The notes beneath the pieces are model-generated. The model did no database searches, had not been told where the DNA came from, and saw nothing but the letters and a program-made list of their open reading frames with translations. Both the position numbers and the translations under genes were made by a program. Of a DNA stretch of 60,924 bases, positions 8,701 to 17,845 are shown piece by piece (position 1 is the stretch's first letter; each line of letters begins with the position of its first letter). The stretch covers positions 1 through 60,924 of the forward strand of contig JAIMBB010000004.1 of assembly GCA_023511655.1 (NCBI GenBank), written 5' to 3'. This DNA is from Anaerolineae bacterium (GTDB lineage Bacteria > Chloroflexota > Anaerolineae > J036 > Brachytrichaceae).

Positions 8701-10022
8701 CAGCGAAAGGGCGAATGCAACTGGCTGAAACCAGGGACGCCGAAGAACAGGATGGCATAGGCGGGCGTGCCGAAGATGAACAGCAGGGCAAGCACGCCTA
8801 GCACGACGAAGAACCAGACCGGCACTTGCCCCCGGTGCCTGGCGCGTTGCGCCCAACGATCGAAAAGCGGCCTGGCTGCGTCTGCGATGGCGACGCCGGC
8901 AAACACCAGCGTGACGATGCCGACGTAGGCCGCGCCTTCGACGTAGTTCTTGATGCCCCAGGCCGTGTTGCGGCTGGCCGTGGCGACCGGCTGCGCGCTG
9001 AAGCTGAACAGGTCGAAGTAGGTGTGATGCGCCGGATTGCCGAAGAAATCCGGACCCAGCCACTGCACGATGTAGCGCAGCGGGAAGGCATAACCCATCA
9101 CTTCCTCCAGCGAAGCGCTGCCCTGGCGGAAGTTGCGCGTGACCAGCTCCAGCAAGGGCACGAGTTGAACCGCGCCGATGCAAAGGCCGGCGAGGCCCAT
9201 CACCACCAACCAGGCCAGTCGGCCGACGAGATAGGGACCATCCAGGCGCAGGTTGCGGAACCCGATCACAGTGCTCACGCGCCAGGCGCAAAAGAAAGCG
9301 GTGACGATCAGGGTATAAGCCAGGATCTCGACATGCCCGGCCAGGACTACCATGGCAATAGCCAGCGCGCCAACCACCACCCACGGCATGGAGGACGGGC
9401 GGTTGCCCAGCGCGGGCGACTGCCTGATCACACGTTCGCACATGGCCAGGATCAACGGCAACCACGCTCCGCCGGCGATGATCATTGGGAAGACGACCGA
9501 GACGACGAAGAAGCCGCTCAACTGATAGGCCACGCTGGCAAAGACGGCACCGTAGCGACGCAGGCCGAACGTGCGCATCAGGATGAAAGTGAAGACGCCG
9601 GCCAGGCCCAACTGCAGCACAGTGAACCAGCCATAGGCCTTCTCCAGGGGCAGGATGTAGTACAGCAGGCTGAAGGGGTACATCGCCGAATGCTGCCCTG
9701 CAGCCAGGAAGGGCACGCCGGCGAAGAGATACGGATTCCACAGCGGCAGCTCGCCGCCCGCCAGCGAAGCGAGGATGAAGCGCTTCCAGGGATAGTTTTC
9801 GAGGATGAGGTCGGAGAGCAGCTCGTTTTGAGGGACGGCGATGCCGAACGCCGCTGCTGCAGACTTGAACGGTTGCCAGGCGAACAGGTTGTCGGCCGGC
9901 AGCAGCGTGTATCCACCCAGGGTCACCGGCACAAACAACGTCAGCGGCAAAAGTAGGAGCAAAACGACGCAGGCCACGTTGGCGACGTGTGGCCGCTTCA
10001 GCCACGACAACGACGATTGCAT
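5775..10022 (-). CDS. YfhO-like membrane protein fused to a Wzx-type polysaccharide flippase
   Basis: A 1415-aa chain. About residues 1-930 (DNA 7231-10022) resemble YfhO-family proteins: many membrane segments interleaved with a large outside region, including LPADNLFAWQPFK near the start and a soluble segment with SWLILADSYFPGW before the last YfhO helices. YfhO relatives are linked to glycosylation of teichoic acid or surface glycans. The last roughly 485 residues (DNA 5775-7230) form a MOP-superfamily flippase (RNSLILTGLNIVARMIDF, RVLGPEGAGNFYF, NFGLNTFLTREIARD). The frame is continuous with no stop between the parts. The ATG at 10022 was chosen because a signal-anchor helix follows and TAACAT lies just upstream; an in-frame start exists at 10121. 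Lipid-linked glycan transport coupled to modification is an inference. Confidence 0.82.
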   Translation of the reverse strand: MQSSLSWLKRPHVANVACVVLLLLLPLTLFVPVTLGGYTLLPADNLFAWQPFKSAAAAFGIAVPQNELLSDLILENYPWKRFILASLAGGELPLWNPYLFAGVPFLAAGQHSAMYPFSLLYYILPLEKAYGWFTVLQLGLAGVFTFILMRTFGLRRYGAVFASVAYQLSGFFVVSVVFPMIIAGGAWLPLILAMCERVIRQSPALGNRPSSMPWVVVGALAIAMVVLAGHVEILAYTLIVTAFFCAWRVSTVIGFRNLRLDGPYLVGRLAWLVVMGLAGLCIGAVQLVPLLELVTRNFRQGSASLEEVMGYAFPLRYIVQWLGPDFFGNPAHHTYFDLFSFSAQPVATASRNTAWGIKNYVEGAAYVGIVTLVFAGVAIADAARPLFDRWAQRARHRGQVPVWFFVVLGVLALLFIFGTPAYAILFFGVPGFSQLHSPFRWIFPLTLCLAALAGAGLDALATESKGRLPVVGAYRPKAALSSQRSTSRAQWIASYAVMGLGALVVAVVLILRLTWPAVRPFFDRVVSNAAVQQGFTNAEMFFSYQALNAVRLGLLALAAGAVWWLLLKRRADGAHEQSVRTRLLNAAPALAIALLAIDMNWAWAGFNPAVEPKLLGFTPPAMQALQGDTSLWRLTAYEPRAGKPLNANSAWLFDFQDIRGYDSIIPKQYTDFMWAIEPQGELLYNRIAPIKNSRSLESPLLDLLGVKYVVTEDEIAAPGFSLFYDDGATRIYKNERALPRAFTLPISSTIVADDFAQAIQRYDPRKFVLVDGDAVPAGLASAFTDGAAGNPRAEPGHPTPASITSYRNNEVWVDVQIGGPSWLILADSYFPGWRAFVRPLGAPDGEEREVPIVKVNGNFRGVMLGSEGAGVDNARPSSSDSSRAFTVRFRYSPDSFRIGAFATFIALVAMLFLGGVYVWRNAVREMRVQSGVRLVARNSLILTGLNIVARMIDFAFALLMLRVLGPEGAGNFYFAVVIVGWFEIVMNFGLNTFLTREIARDRAQAPAYLLQTSRLRMMLALGVAPVVLLVVLIWRATFGLAGEAGIAILLLTFSQIPSSLATGLSALFFAYERAEVPASLTIVSALLKATIGAALLLLGWGVVGLGVTSIVVNLVTLVILLIATRQLLRAQPAANGAEPSRPATHREMLRESFPLMLNHLLATMFFKVDVPMLQAIRGPLAVGWYSAAYKFIDAFNIIPAFFTQSLFPAMSRMALQRDASLARSYTLALKLLVMTSLPLAVVSAFLAEPMIGVLGGREFLPNGAIALAIMAWSMPIGWINSVTNYALIAAGQQRALTRAFIIGLAFNVITNALFIPLFSFVAAAVTTILSEIVEGAAFYVFVRQYIAPVNWVEVLAKPFLAAGVMAALTALFAAGGVVVAGLILGLVAYGATLWLTHALAPQEREILRPLVKRST

Positions 10023-10030
10023 TGGCTGGA

Positions 10031-10036
10031 ATGTTA
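10031..10036 (-). promoter_or_regulatory. -10 box TAACAT for the YfhO-flippase gene
   Basis: On the minus strand TAACAT ends 8 nt before the ATG at 10022, with no ribosome binding site between. No clear -35 box is seen. Confidence 0.4.
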
Positions 10037-10310
10037 CCTTAAAAGAGAATCTCACATCGCGGCCGATGCGATCGTCACCAACCTTAAAAAGGAAGGTCTC
10101 TTTTGCAAACGGATCGCACAATCATAGATATATAATGCCGCGCACTCCATATAAGAGTACGAACACTTCGAAGATCCGTACCGGACCATCGGGTAATACA
10201 CACGACATTCGAAGCGAAGAAGCGCGATCCAAAACAGTCAATCGAGCACCTGCGAGTCAAAGGTGGCATGGGCAGCCTGGCAAGGGAGGCGTCAGGCTGA
10301 ATGAGCGTCT
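10037..10310. other. Divergent intergenic region before the response regulator
   Basis: No gene is visible. An AT-rich patch holds TATAAT at 10131-10136 on the plus strand with TTGCAA at 10103-10108, but the spacer of 22 bp is too long for a good promoter. A purine-rich GGGAGG at 10284-10289 is 21 nt before the regulator ATG, too far to be a normal ribosome binding site. Confidence 0.4.
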
Positions 10311-10997
10311 ATGAAGACAGCAGTAACGAAGATACTCCTCGTGCAGGGTGGCCTGGGGGATTCCGTCGGACCGGTGCTGGAGCGCCATGGCTATCGCGTG
10401 ATCTGGGTGAGGACAGCCAAACACGCCCTGGAGCGCATAGCCAGCGAGAAGCTGGCGCTGGTGGTGATAGATGCCCCCTCGCTCAACGCAAATGCAGAGA
10501 AACTGTGTCAAGAGATCAAACGCATCAAAGACATCGCCGTGCTAATGATCGGCAACGATGGTTCTTCCGGCAACGGATTGACCGCCGGCACATACGACGG
10601 CTGCGCCGACGCATTCATATCGCGCCCGCTGCAAATCCGGCGTCTGCTGTCGCGCGTGGAAAGGCTATTGCCAGAAGGGCTGGCGATCGAGCTGCGATGT
10701 GGCGAGCTGGTCTTCAGGCCGGCTGACGGCATCTTGCGCAAACGCGACGAAGAGGTCTACCTGAACCCGAAGCTGTCCAAGCTGTTGCAACTTTTCATGC
10801 GGCATCAAGGGGAGGTGCTGCCGCGCAAAACGCTCATGCAACAGGTCTGGGACACCGATTATCTCGGCGACACGCGTACGCTGGACGTGCACATCCGCTG
10901 GTTGCGCGAGGCCATCGAGGATAATCCGACCGAGCCGGCCTACCTGCGCACCGTGCGGGGGCAAGGCTACCGTTTCGAGAATCCCAAGAGAAAATAA
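10311..10997 (+). CDS. OmpR/PhoB-type regulator with atypical receiver domain
   Basis: A 228-aa protein. Residues 6-115 have the receiver fold and keep the phosphoacceptor position (Asp54 in VVIDAPS). The acidic pair is replaced by Gln12-Gly13 and the conserved Lys by Arg105 (ISRPLQ). Residues about 130-225 are a winged helix ending in TVRGQGYRFEN, typical of OmpR-family DNA binding. It probably acts without classical phosphorylation. No histidine kinase is adjacent. The downstream adenosine kinase gene is 111 nt away, so the target is uncertain. Confidence 0.85.
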   Translation: MKTAVTKILLVQGGLGDSVGPVLERHGYRVIWVRTAKHALERIASEKLALVVIDAPSLNANAEKLCQEIKRIKDIAVLMIGNDGSSGNGLTAGTYDGCADAFISRPLQIRRLLSRVERLLPEGLAIELRCGELVFRPADGILRKRDEEVYLNPKLSKLLQLFMRHQGEVLPRKTLMQQVWDTDYLGDTRTLDVHIRWLREAIEDNPTEPAYLRTVRGQGYRFENPKRK

Positions 10998-11108
10998 GCG
11001 CCGAGCAATTTCGGGAATTTCTTACTCCGCGCGGCATCTCTGCGCGGCGCCCGAAAGCGCAGGGCTCCGAATCGCAGACCTATTCATCAAGCAAGATTGC
11101 AAAACCCT

Positions 11109-12074
11109 ATGAACATCGTCGTCACCGGATCAATCGCCTATGACTACTTGATGACCTTTCCAGGGTCATTCAGCGAGCATATTCTGCCAGAGCACATGGC
11201 CCGCGTGAGCTTGAGCTTCCTGGTGGACTCGATGGAACGCCGGCGCGGCGGTTGTGCTCCGAACATCGCCTACACCCTGGCTCTGCTGGGCGAGCGTCCC
11301 CACCTGATGGGCACGGCCGGCCAGGACTTCGGCGAGTACCGCGATTGGCTGGAGTCGGTGGGCGTGGATACCTCGTTGACGCGGATCATCAGCCACAAAT
11401 TCACCGCTTCGTTCTTTTGCAGCACCGATCTGCACAACAATCAGATCGCCTCGTTCTATTCCGGTGCGATGACCGACGCCCGCGAACTCTCCTTCGAGGA
11501 GCTGCCTTTCAAGCCCGACCTGGTCATCATATCGCCGAACGATCCACAGGCGATGTTGCGCTATGCACGCGAGTGCCGCAAGCTGGGAATTCGCCACATC
11601 TTCGATCCCGGCCAGCAGGTGGCGCGCTCTTCCGGCGACGAGCTCAAGGCTGGCATCGTCGGCGCGGATGTACTGATCTGCAACGACTATGAGTTCGAAG
11701 TGATTCGCCAGAAGACGGGCTTGACCGAAGCCGACGTGCTGTATCACTCCGAGGCGCTCATCATCACTCGCGGAGCGAAAGGTTCGACGATTCTGCTGCG
11801 CGATCATCGCATTGACGTGCCGGCCGTGCCGGAAGAGCGGATCGCCGATCCCACCGGAGTCGGCGACGCTTACCGCGGTGGCTTGTTGAAGGGCCTGGCC
11901 GCCGGTGCCGATTGGGAGACATGCGGGCGATTGGGCAGCGTCGCAGCGACCTTTGCGCTGGAATGCGTCGGCGGCCAAAGTCACAGCTATACCTGGGAAC
12001 AGTTCAAGTCGCGCTACGAGGCGCACTTCGGCCCGCTCGACATCTCGATGAACGGAAAACCCAGGTCGGTTTAG
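11109..12074 (+). CDS. adoK: Adenosine kinase, PfkB family (mycobacterial AdoK type)
   Basis: A 321-aa sugar-kinase-fold enzyme that phosphorylates adenosine to AMP with ATP. The N-terminus (VTGSIAYDYLMTFPG, then HILPEHM.RVSLSFLVD) and IASFYSGAMTDAREL match the Mycobacterium tuberculosis adenosine kinase closely, rather than the eukaryotic type. The catalytic anion-hole motif DPTGVGDAYRGG is near residue 250. It lies just before ahcY, whose product releases adenosine, so the pair clears S-adenosylhomocysteine. The ATG at 11109 is preferred over a TTG four codons upstream because homology starts there. No good ribosome binding site is present. Confidence 0.9.
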   Translation: MNIVVTGSIAYDYLMTFPGSFSEHILPEHMARVSLSFLVDSMERRRGGCAPNIAYTLALLGERPHLMGTAGQDFGEYRDWLESVGVDTSLTRIISHKFTASFFCSTDLHNNQIASFYSGAMTDARELSFEELPFKPDLVIISPNDPQAMLRYARECRKLGIRHIFDPGQQVARSSGDELKAGIVGADVLICNDYEFEVIRQKTGLTEADVLYHSEALIITRGAKGSTILLRDHRIDVPAVPEERIADPTGVGDAYRGGLLKGLAAGADWETCGRLGSVAATFALECVGGQSHSYTWEQFKSRYEAHFGPLDISMNGKPRSV

Positions 12075-13501
<1,427 letters not shown>

Positions 13502-13519
13502 GACGCAGCGCTATTATGC

Positions 13520-13550
13520 GGGTGGGCGTGGGCAGTGCCCGCGCCCACCC
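13520..13550 (+). terminator. Strong hairpin after ahcY
   Basis: A 14-bp stem with one G-U pair and an AGT loop, beginning 19 nt after the ahcY stop. No T-run follows, so it is a terminator-like or 3'-protecting hairpin rather than a textbook intrinsic terminator. Confidence 0.6.
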
Positions 13551-13640
13551 AGTTCGTAAGGGTTTCAACTGAACGCGGACCGTCAGTGACAGCAGGCTAA
13601 AGTGCAATTCGAAGGAGACGCTCCGTTGGCGCGAAAACAC

Positions 13641-13646
13641 TAAAAT
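13641..13646 (+). promoter_or_regulatory. -10 box TAAAAT before the GMC oxidoreductase
   Basis: TAAAAT ends 10 nt before the ATG at 13657, giving a leader of only a few nucleotides. No ribosome binding site and no clear -35 box. Confidence 0.45.
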
Positions 13647-13656
13647 AGCGCGAGCC

Positions 13657-15174
13657 ATGGAAGAAGCGTCCCGAAGTTACGATTGCATCATCGTCGGCAG
13701 CGGCGCAGGAGGCGGGACGCTGGCCTACGCCTTGCGCGACAGCGGCGCTCGCATCCTGCTGATCGAGCGCGGCGACTTTCTGCCCCAAGAGCCGGAAAAC
13801 TGGGATGAAACAGCGGTCATCGGCCATCGGCGTTATCAGCCTGACGAAATCTGGTTCGATGCAGACAGCGGGCGCAGCTTTCGGCCCGGCGTGTATTACT
13901 TCGTCGGCGGATGCACCAAGATGTATGGCGCGGCCTTCCCGCGCTTTCGGCGCGAGGACTTCCAGGCCCTCGAACATGAGGAAGGCACGTCGCCGGCGTG
14001 GCCGATCTCCTACCAGGACCTTGAGCCGTATTACGCCGCAGCCGAGCGCATCTACCTGGTGCACGGCCAGGCCGGCGAAGACCCGACCGATCCGCCGCGT
14101 TCGTCGCCATACCCATTCCCGGCCCTGCCGCACGAACCATACATGGCCGACCTGGCCGAGCGATTGCGCCAACAAGGCTTCCATCCCTTCTCGTTGCCCA
14201 TCGGTGTAGACGCCAGGGAGGGAGGCCGGTGCATCCGTTGCTTCACGTGCGACGGCTTCCCGTGCAAGTTGCTGGCCAAGGGCGATGCCGACGTGTGCTG
14301 CGTGCGGCCGGCGCTCGCCTCGTCGAACGTGCGATTGATGACGCGGACGCTGGCCCGCCGACTGCTGACCGATGCGAGCGGTCGGCGCGTCGTCGGTGTG
14401 GAAGTCGAGCGCGACGGCGTCGTGATGACGCTGCGTGCCGACGTCTACGTCGTTTCGTGCGGCGCAGTAAATTCAGCCGCCCTGCTGCTGCGCTCGGCCA
14501 ACGAGGCACACCCCAATGGCCTGGCGAACGCCTCCGACCAGGTCGGTCGCAACTACATGGCCCATATCAATTCGACCTTGATCGCCGTTGACCCCTCGCG
14601 CGAGAATGGCGACACCTTCCACAAAACGCTGGCGGTCAACGATTTTTATCTGCCCAACGCCCACTCAGCCTATCCGATGGGCAATCTGCAGATCATGGGC
14701 AAGATTCAGGCTGGCGGATATATCGCGGCAAGCCAGCCACACTTGTCACAGGATGAACGTCGGCGCATGGCGCGCCATAGCAGCGACTGGTGGATCATGA
14801 GCGAAGATCTGCCCGACCCGGAGAATCGCGTCACGCTCAGCAGCGACGGCAGCATCTTCGTGCGACGCAGATTCAAGAACCAGACGGCCCATCGTCGCCT
14901 GGTACGAGCAGCAGAGCAAATGTTGCGCTCGGTCGGTTACCGTGAGTTCATCCACCAACTCATGCCGATTGAGACGAACAGCCACCAGTGCGGCACGGTT
15001 CGCTTCGGAGACGACCCGGCCACTTCCGTCCTCGATCCGTTCTGCAAAGCGTGGGAGGTGGATAACCTCTACGTCGTGGATGCGTCGTTCTTCCCATCCA
15101 GCGCCGCGATGAATCCATGCCTGACCATCGCAGCACAGGCGTTGCGCGTGGCCGAACATCTTATGCGGAGGTAA
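13657..15174 (+). CDS. GMC-family FAD oxidoreductase
   Basis: A 505-aa flavoprotein of the glucose-methanol-choline family. The FAD dinucleotide fold is at residues 7-37 (CIIVGSGAGGGTLAYAL, then LLIERG) and the C-terminal active-site region reads NSHQCGTVRFG, followed by NLYVVDASFFPSSAAMNP. A Cys-rich segment CIRCFTCDGFPC followed by LAKGDADVCC sits near residues 192-215; comparable Cys clusters occur in one GMC branch. It probably oxidises a sugar or alcohol. It is followed by an RbsD/FucU-type mutarotase gene, consistent with a sugar substrate. Confidence 0.88.
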   Translation: MEEASRSYDCIIVGSGAGGGTLAYALRDSGARILLIERGDFLPQEPENWDETAVIGHRRYQPDEIWFDADSGRSFRPGVYYFVGGCTKMYGAAFPRFRREDFQALEHEEGTSPAWPISYQDLEPYYAAAERIYLVHGQAGEDPTDPPRSSPYPFPALPHEPYMADLAERLRQQGFHPFSLPIGVDAREGGRCIRCFTCDGFPCKLLAKGDADVCCVRPALASSNVRLMTRTLARRLLTDASGRRVVGVEVERDGVVMTLRADVYVVSCGAVNSAALLLRSANEAHPNGLANASDQVGRNYMAHINSTLIAVDPSRENGDTFHKTLAVNDFYLPNAHSAYPMGNLQIMGKIQAGGYIAASQPHLSQDERRRMARHSSDWWIMSEDLPDPENRVTLSSDGSIFVRRRFKNQTAHRRLVRAAEQMLRSVGYREFIHQLMPIETNSHQCGTVRFGDDPATSVLDPFCKAWEVDNLYVVDASFFPSSAAMNPCLTIAAQALRVAEHLMRR

Positions 15175-15257
15175 CCGCTGAGGCAGCAGACCCGGTATGG
15201 GTCAGACGTTCACGCTCCGCCTCGGGCGGCATCTTCACAGCAGAAAGAGAAAGCACG

Positions 15258-15677
15258 ATGTTGAAATACAAACTACTTCACCCCGAAATTCTCGAAACGC
15301 TCGGTGGAGCCGGCCATGGCTCCAGGATCCTGATTGCCGACGGCAATTACCCCTTCAGCACGCGCGCGCACCCCGCCGCCCGGCGCGTCTATCTCAACCT
15401 GGCGCCGGGCCTGGTGAATGCCGTGGATGTGTTGCGCGTGTTGGTAGATGCGATTCCCATCGAATCTGCCGACATCATGCTGACGGCAGAGGGAGAAGAA
15501 GCGCCGATCATCGCTGAGTTCCGGGCGCTGCTGCCGAAGGACGTGCCGGTGCACGGCCATGAGCGATTCGCCTTCTACGACCTGTGCCGCGACCCCGACA
15601 CTGCGCTCGTCATCGCCACCGGCGAGCAGCGCATCTACGCCAACATCCTGCTCACCGTCGGCGTGGTGAAGCCATGA
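15258..15677 (+). CDS. RbsD/FucU family sugar mutarotase
   Basis: A 139-aa protein of the pyranase/mutarotase family that interconverts sugar anomers. It shows the family N-terminus MLKYKLLHPEILETL, His20 in GAGHGS and Asp28 in IADGNYP, and LRDP-like residues later. ATG 15258 was chosen over longer frames because it follows a purine-rich AGAAAGAGAAAG and matches the family N-terminus. It is 83 nt after the GMC oxidoreductase and probably co-transcribed. FucU and RbsD cannot be told apart by eye. Confidence 0.88.
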   Translation: MLKYKLLHPEILETLGGAGHGSRILIADGNYPFSTRAHPAARRVYLNLAPGLVNAVDVLRVLVDAIPIESADIMLTAEGEEAPIIAEFRALLPKDVPVHGHERFAFYDLCRDPDTALVIATGEQRIYANILLTVGVVKP

Positions 15678-15682
15678 ACGCA

Positions 15683-15721
15683 AAGGAGCCCCCCTCTCCT
15701 GATGGGAAAGGGGAGCTCCTT
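15683..15721. terminator. Bidirectional hairpin between convergent genes
   Basis: Arms AAGGAGC (15683-15689) and GCTCCTT (15715-15721) enclose a run of C paired with a run of G. It lies between the mutarotase gene and the convergent ccmE, as expected for a shared terminator, though T-runs are short. Confidence 0.5.
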
Positions 15722-15790
15722 CGACGTTTCGTAGGCGTGCCGCAGATCGGCATGCTCGCGGAGACCAGGAGCGCCTTGGCAACGTTTGCC

Positions 15791-16243
15791 CTACTGGTTA
15801 TTCGCTTCCTTGGCGGCGTCTTCGTATTTAGTCGGACATTGCAGCAGGAGCGAGTCGGGCGAGTTGCCGGCATAGAACTTGCCGTCGCCGTTCACCTTGC
15901 CGGTGACGATGGCGCGTGCTTCGTTCATCAACGTATCGGGCTTCACGCCGCGATAGACCACCCGCACGCGCTGGGCATTGGCCAGGTTGTCGAACAGGTC
16001 TTCGCGCGAATGCACCACGTCGAACTCCAGGTGCAACGAATTCGGGTCGTAGACGATGCTGTCGCCGACTACCCAGCCGATCAGCTTGAGCGACCGATCG
16101 GGGGCGATCTGGCCGGCCTGCCGCTTGGCGATCAGGTCGTTGACCTGGACTTCCATGCTGCTGTTGCCAATGATGGTGAAGACCATCACTGCGGCCACGG
16201 CCACCACGATTAGACCGATCCCGAATACAAACTTAGGCTTCAT
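15791..16243 (-). CDS. ccmE: Heme chaperone CcmE, cysteine (CxxxY) variant
   Basis: A 150-aa periplasm-facing heme carrier of cytochrome c maturation System I. One N-terminal anchor helix (about 5-25) precedes an OB-fold with the family motif VRVVYRGVKPD at 93-103. The heme-binding residue, usually His in HxxxY, is Cys136 in CPTKY, giving CxxxY. This variant is known from Desulfovibrio-type and archaeal CcmE proteins. No ccmF, ccmC or other maturation gene is next to it. On the minus strand TAAAAT lies 20 nt before the ATG, and AGAGG gives a ribosome binding site. Confidence 0.88.
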   Translation of the reverse strand: MKPKFVFGIGLIVVAVAAVMVFTIIGNSSMEVQVNDLIAKRQAGQIAPDRSLKLIGWVVGDSIVYDPNSLHLEFDVVHSREDLFDNLANAQRVRVVYRGVKPDTLMNEARAIVTGKVNGDGKFYAGNSPDSLLLQCPTKYEDAAKEANNQ

Positions 16244-16348
16244 GTGTGACCTCTTGCGGTTACATTTTAGCCGGCCCGCATGAGATGCAAGTGAGTTTCA
16301 TCACGCTGCCCACCTCACGTTCGGCAGGTCTTCGCGCGCCGATGGCGC

Positions 16349-17653
16349 TCACGGCCGCCACAGCGTCCCATCCGGCAGGCGGCTTTGCGTCCAGTGCACG
16401 ACGCCGCCCCGGAACTGGCTCATCTCGCCGTGGAGGGGGTACTTGGCGGCCAGTTTCTCATCAACGTCAATGCCCAGGCCGGGCTTATCGTTGGCATACA
16501 GATAGCCGTCGCGGAGTTCCGGGCAGCCAGGAAACACCTCCTGCAGCGGGTCGGGGAAACCGCTGAACTCCTGGATGCCGAAGTTGTGCACGTGCAGGTC
16601 CAAGTGCACGTTGGCGGCATGGCCGACCGGCGAGACATCGCCCGGGCCATGCCACGCCGTCCGCACGCCGAACGCTTCGCACAGCGCAGCCAGCTTGCGG
16701 GCCGGCGTGATGCCGCCGATGTCGCTGATGTGCACCCGGATGAAATCAATCAACTGCTCGGCGATCAGCGGCTTCCACTCCAGCGGATGGGTGAATAGTT
16801 CGCCCATTGCCAGAGGAACGGCGGCGTGCTGCCGAATGCGCCGAAACCACTCGATGTCCTCCGGCGGCAGAGGGTCTTCCAGGAAGAACAAGCGATACGG
16901 CTCCAGCATCTTGGCGAAACGCACCGCCTCGATGGGCGGCAGACGTTCGTGCACGTCGTGCAGCAGTGGCGTCTCGAAACCGAGCTTGCTGCGGAGGAAA
17001 TCGAACATCTTAACAACCGACAGCACATATACGTCGGGATCATAGTACTCGCCCGGCAAAGCGCCTTCCGGGCTGCGCACCTGGCCTTTGATACCGCCAT
17101 ACACGCCGACGTTGTTGTAGGGCGTTTCGCCCTTTCGCGTTTTGCGTCCGGCGTTGGCTTTCTCACGCCTGGCCAGCCCGCCGTATCCGCCAAGCTGACA
17201 GCGGATGTACATGATGCCCTGCTCCCTCAGGCGATGCAGGTTGTCCAGCACTTCCTGCGGATCACGGCCATCGGCATGACGATACACGGCCACGCCATCA
17301 CGGCTCTTGCCGCCCAGCAAGTCGTACAGCGGCATGCCGGCCAGCTTGCCTTTGATGTCCCACAGCGCTTGATCCACGCCGCTGATGGCGTTATTGAGGG
17401 CCGGGCCGTTGCGCCAGTAGCTGTTCTGGTAACACAGTTGCCAGATGTCTTCGATGCGCGTGGCGTCGCGACCGAGGAGCAGCGGCCGGAGGTAATCCTC
17501 CACGGCTGCTTTGACCAGGGTAAGGCGCTGGGTGAACGTGGCGCAACCGACGCCATATAGGCCGGCGTCGGAGGTTTCGACTTTGACCACCGCCAGGCCA
17601 ATGCCGGCCGGCGCAGTCAGGATGCACTTGACGTTGGTGATGGTAATGGGCAT
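16349..17653 (-). CDS. Enolase-superfamily D-mannonate dehydratase-like protein (ManD/RspA)
   Basis: A 434-aa protein of the mandelate-racemase/enolase fold. It has the ManD/RspA features IRCQLGGYGG near 150, metal ligands Asp233 (LLHDVHERLPP), Glu259 (FLEDPLPPE) and Glu285 (MGELFTHP), His235, and HGPGDVSP with NFGIQEFSGF near the C-terminus. Authentic members dehydrate D-mannonate or D-gluconate; relatives with low activity are common, so the substrate is uncertain. Length is slightly above the usual 400. A perfect inverted repeat sits directly before its start codon. Neighbours do not form an obvious uronate operon. Confidence 0.85.
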   Translation of the reverse strand: MPITITNVKCILTAPAGIGLAVVKVETSDAGLYGVGCATFTQRLTLVKAAVEDYLRPLLLGRDATRIEDIWQLCYQNSYWRNGPALNNAISGVDQALWDIKGKLAGMPLYDLLGGKSRDGVAVYRHADGRDPQEVLDNLHRLREQGIMYIRCQLGGYGGLARREKANAGRKTRKGETPYNNVGVYGGIKGQVRSPEGALPGEYYDPDVYVLSVVKMFDFLRSKLGFETPLLHDVHERLPPIEAVRFAKMLEPYRLFFLEDPLPPEDIEWFRRIRQHAAVPLAMGELFTHPLEWKPLIAEQLIDFIRVHISDIGGITPARKLAALCEAFGVRTAWHGPGDVSPVGHAANVHLDLHVHNFGIQEFSGFPDPLQEVFPGCPELRDGYLYANDKPGLGIDVDEKLAAKYPLHGEMSQFRGGVVHWTQSRLPDGTLWRP

Positions 17654-17655
17654 GG

Positions 17656-17676
17656 AATCGGCCTCCCAGGCCGATT
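17656..17676. promoter_or_regulatory. Perfect 9-bp inverted repeat at the manD-like start
   Basis: AATCGGCCT and AGGCCGATT separated by CCC, ending 2 nt before the ATG (minus strand). It could be an operator or an mRNA hairpin blocking the translation start. Confidence 0.5.
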
Positions 17677-17845
17677 TAACCCTCGCTCCGGCAAATCGGC
17701 AATCGAAAGGCTGGACGCTCTGCTCGCAGCTTTACCGGGGCGGATTCAGCCAAACCGTTCCGGACGCCGCGCGCTGCTCACGCCCGGAACGGCGAAGGAC
17801 GACAACCGGACGACACACGTCGCTTGCACCGGTCACTCGCGCCGG

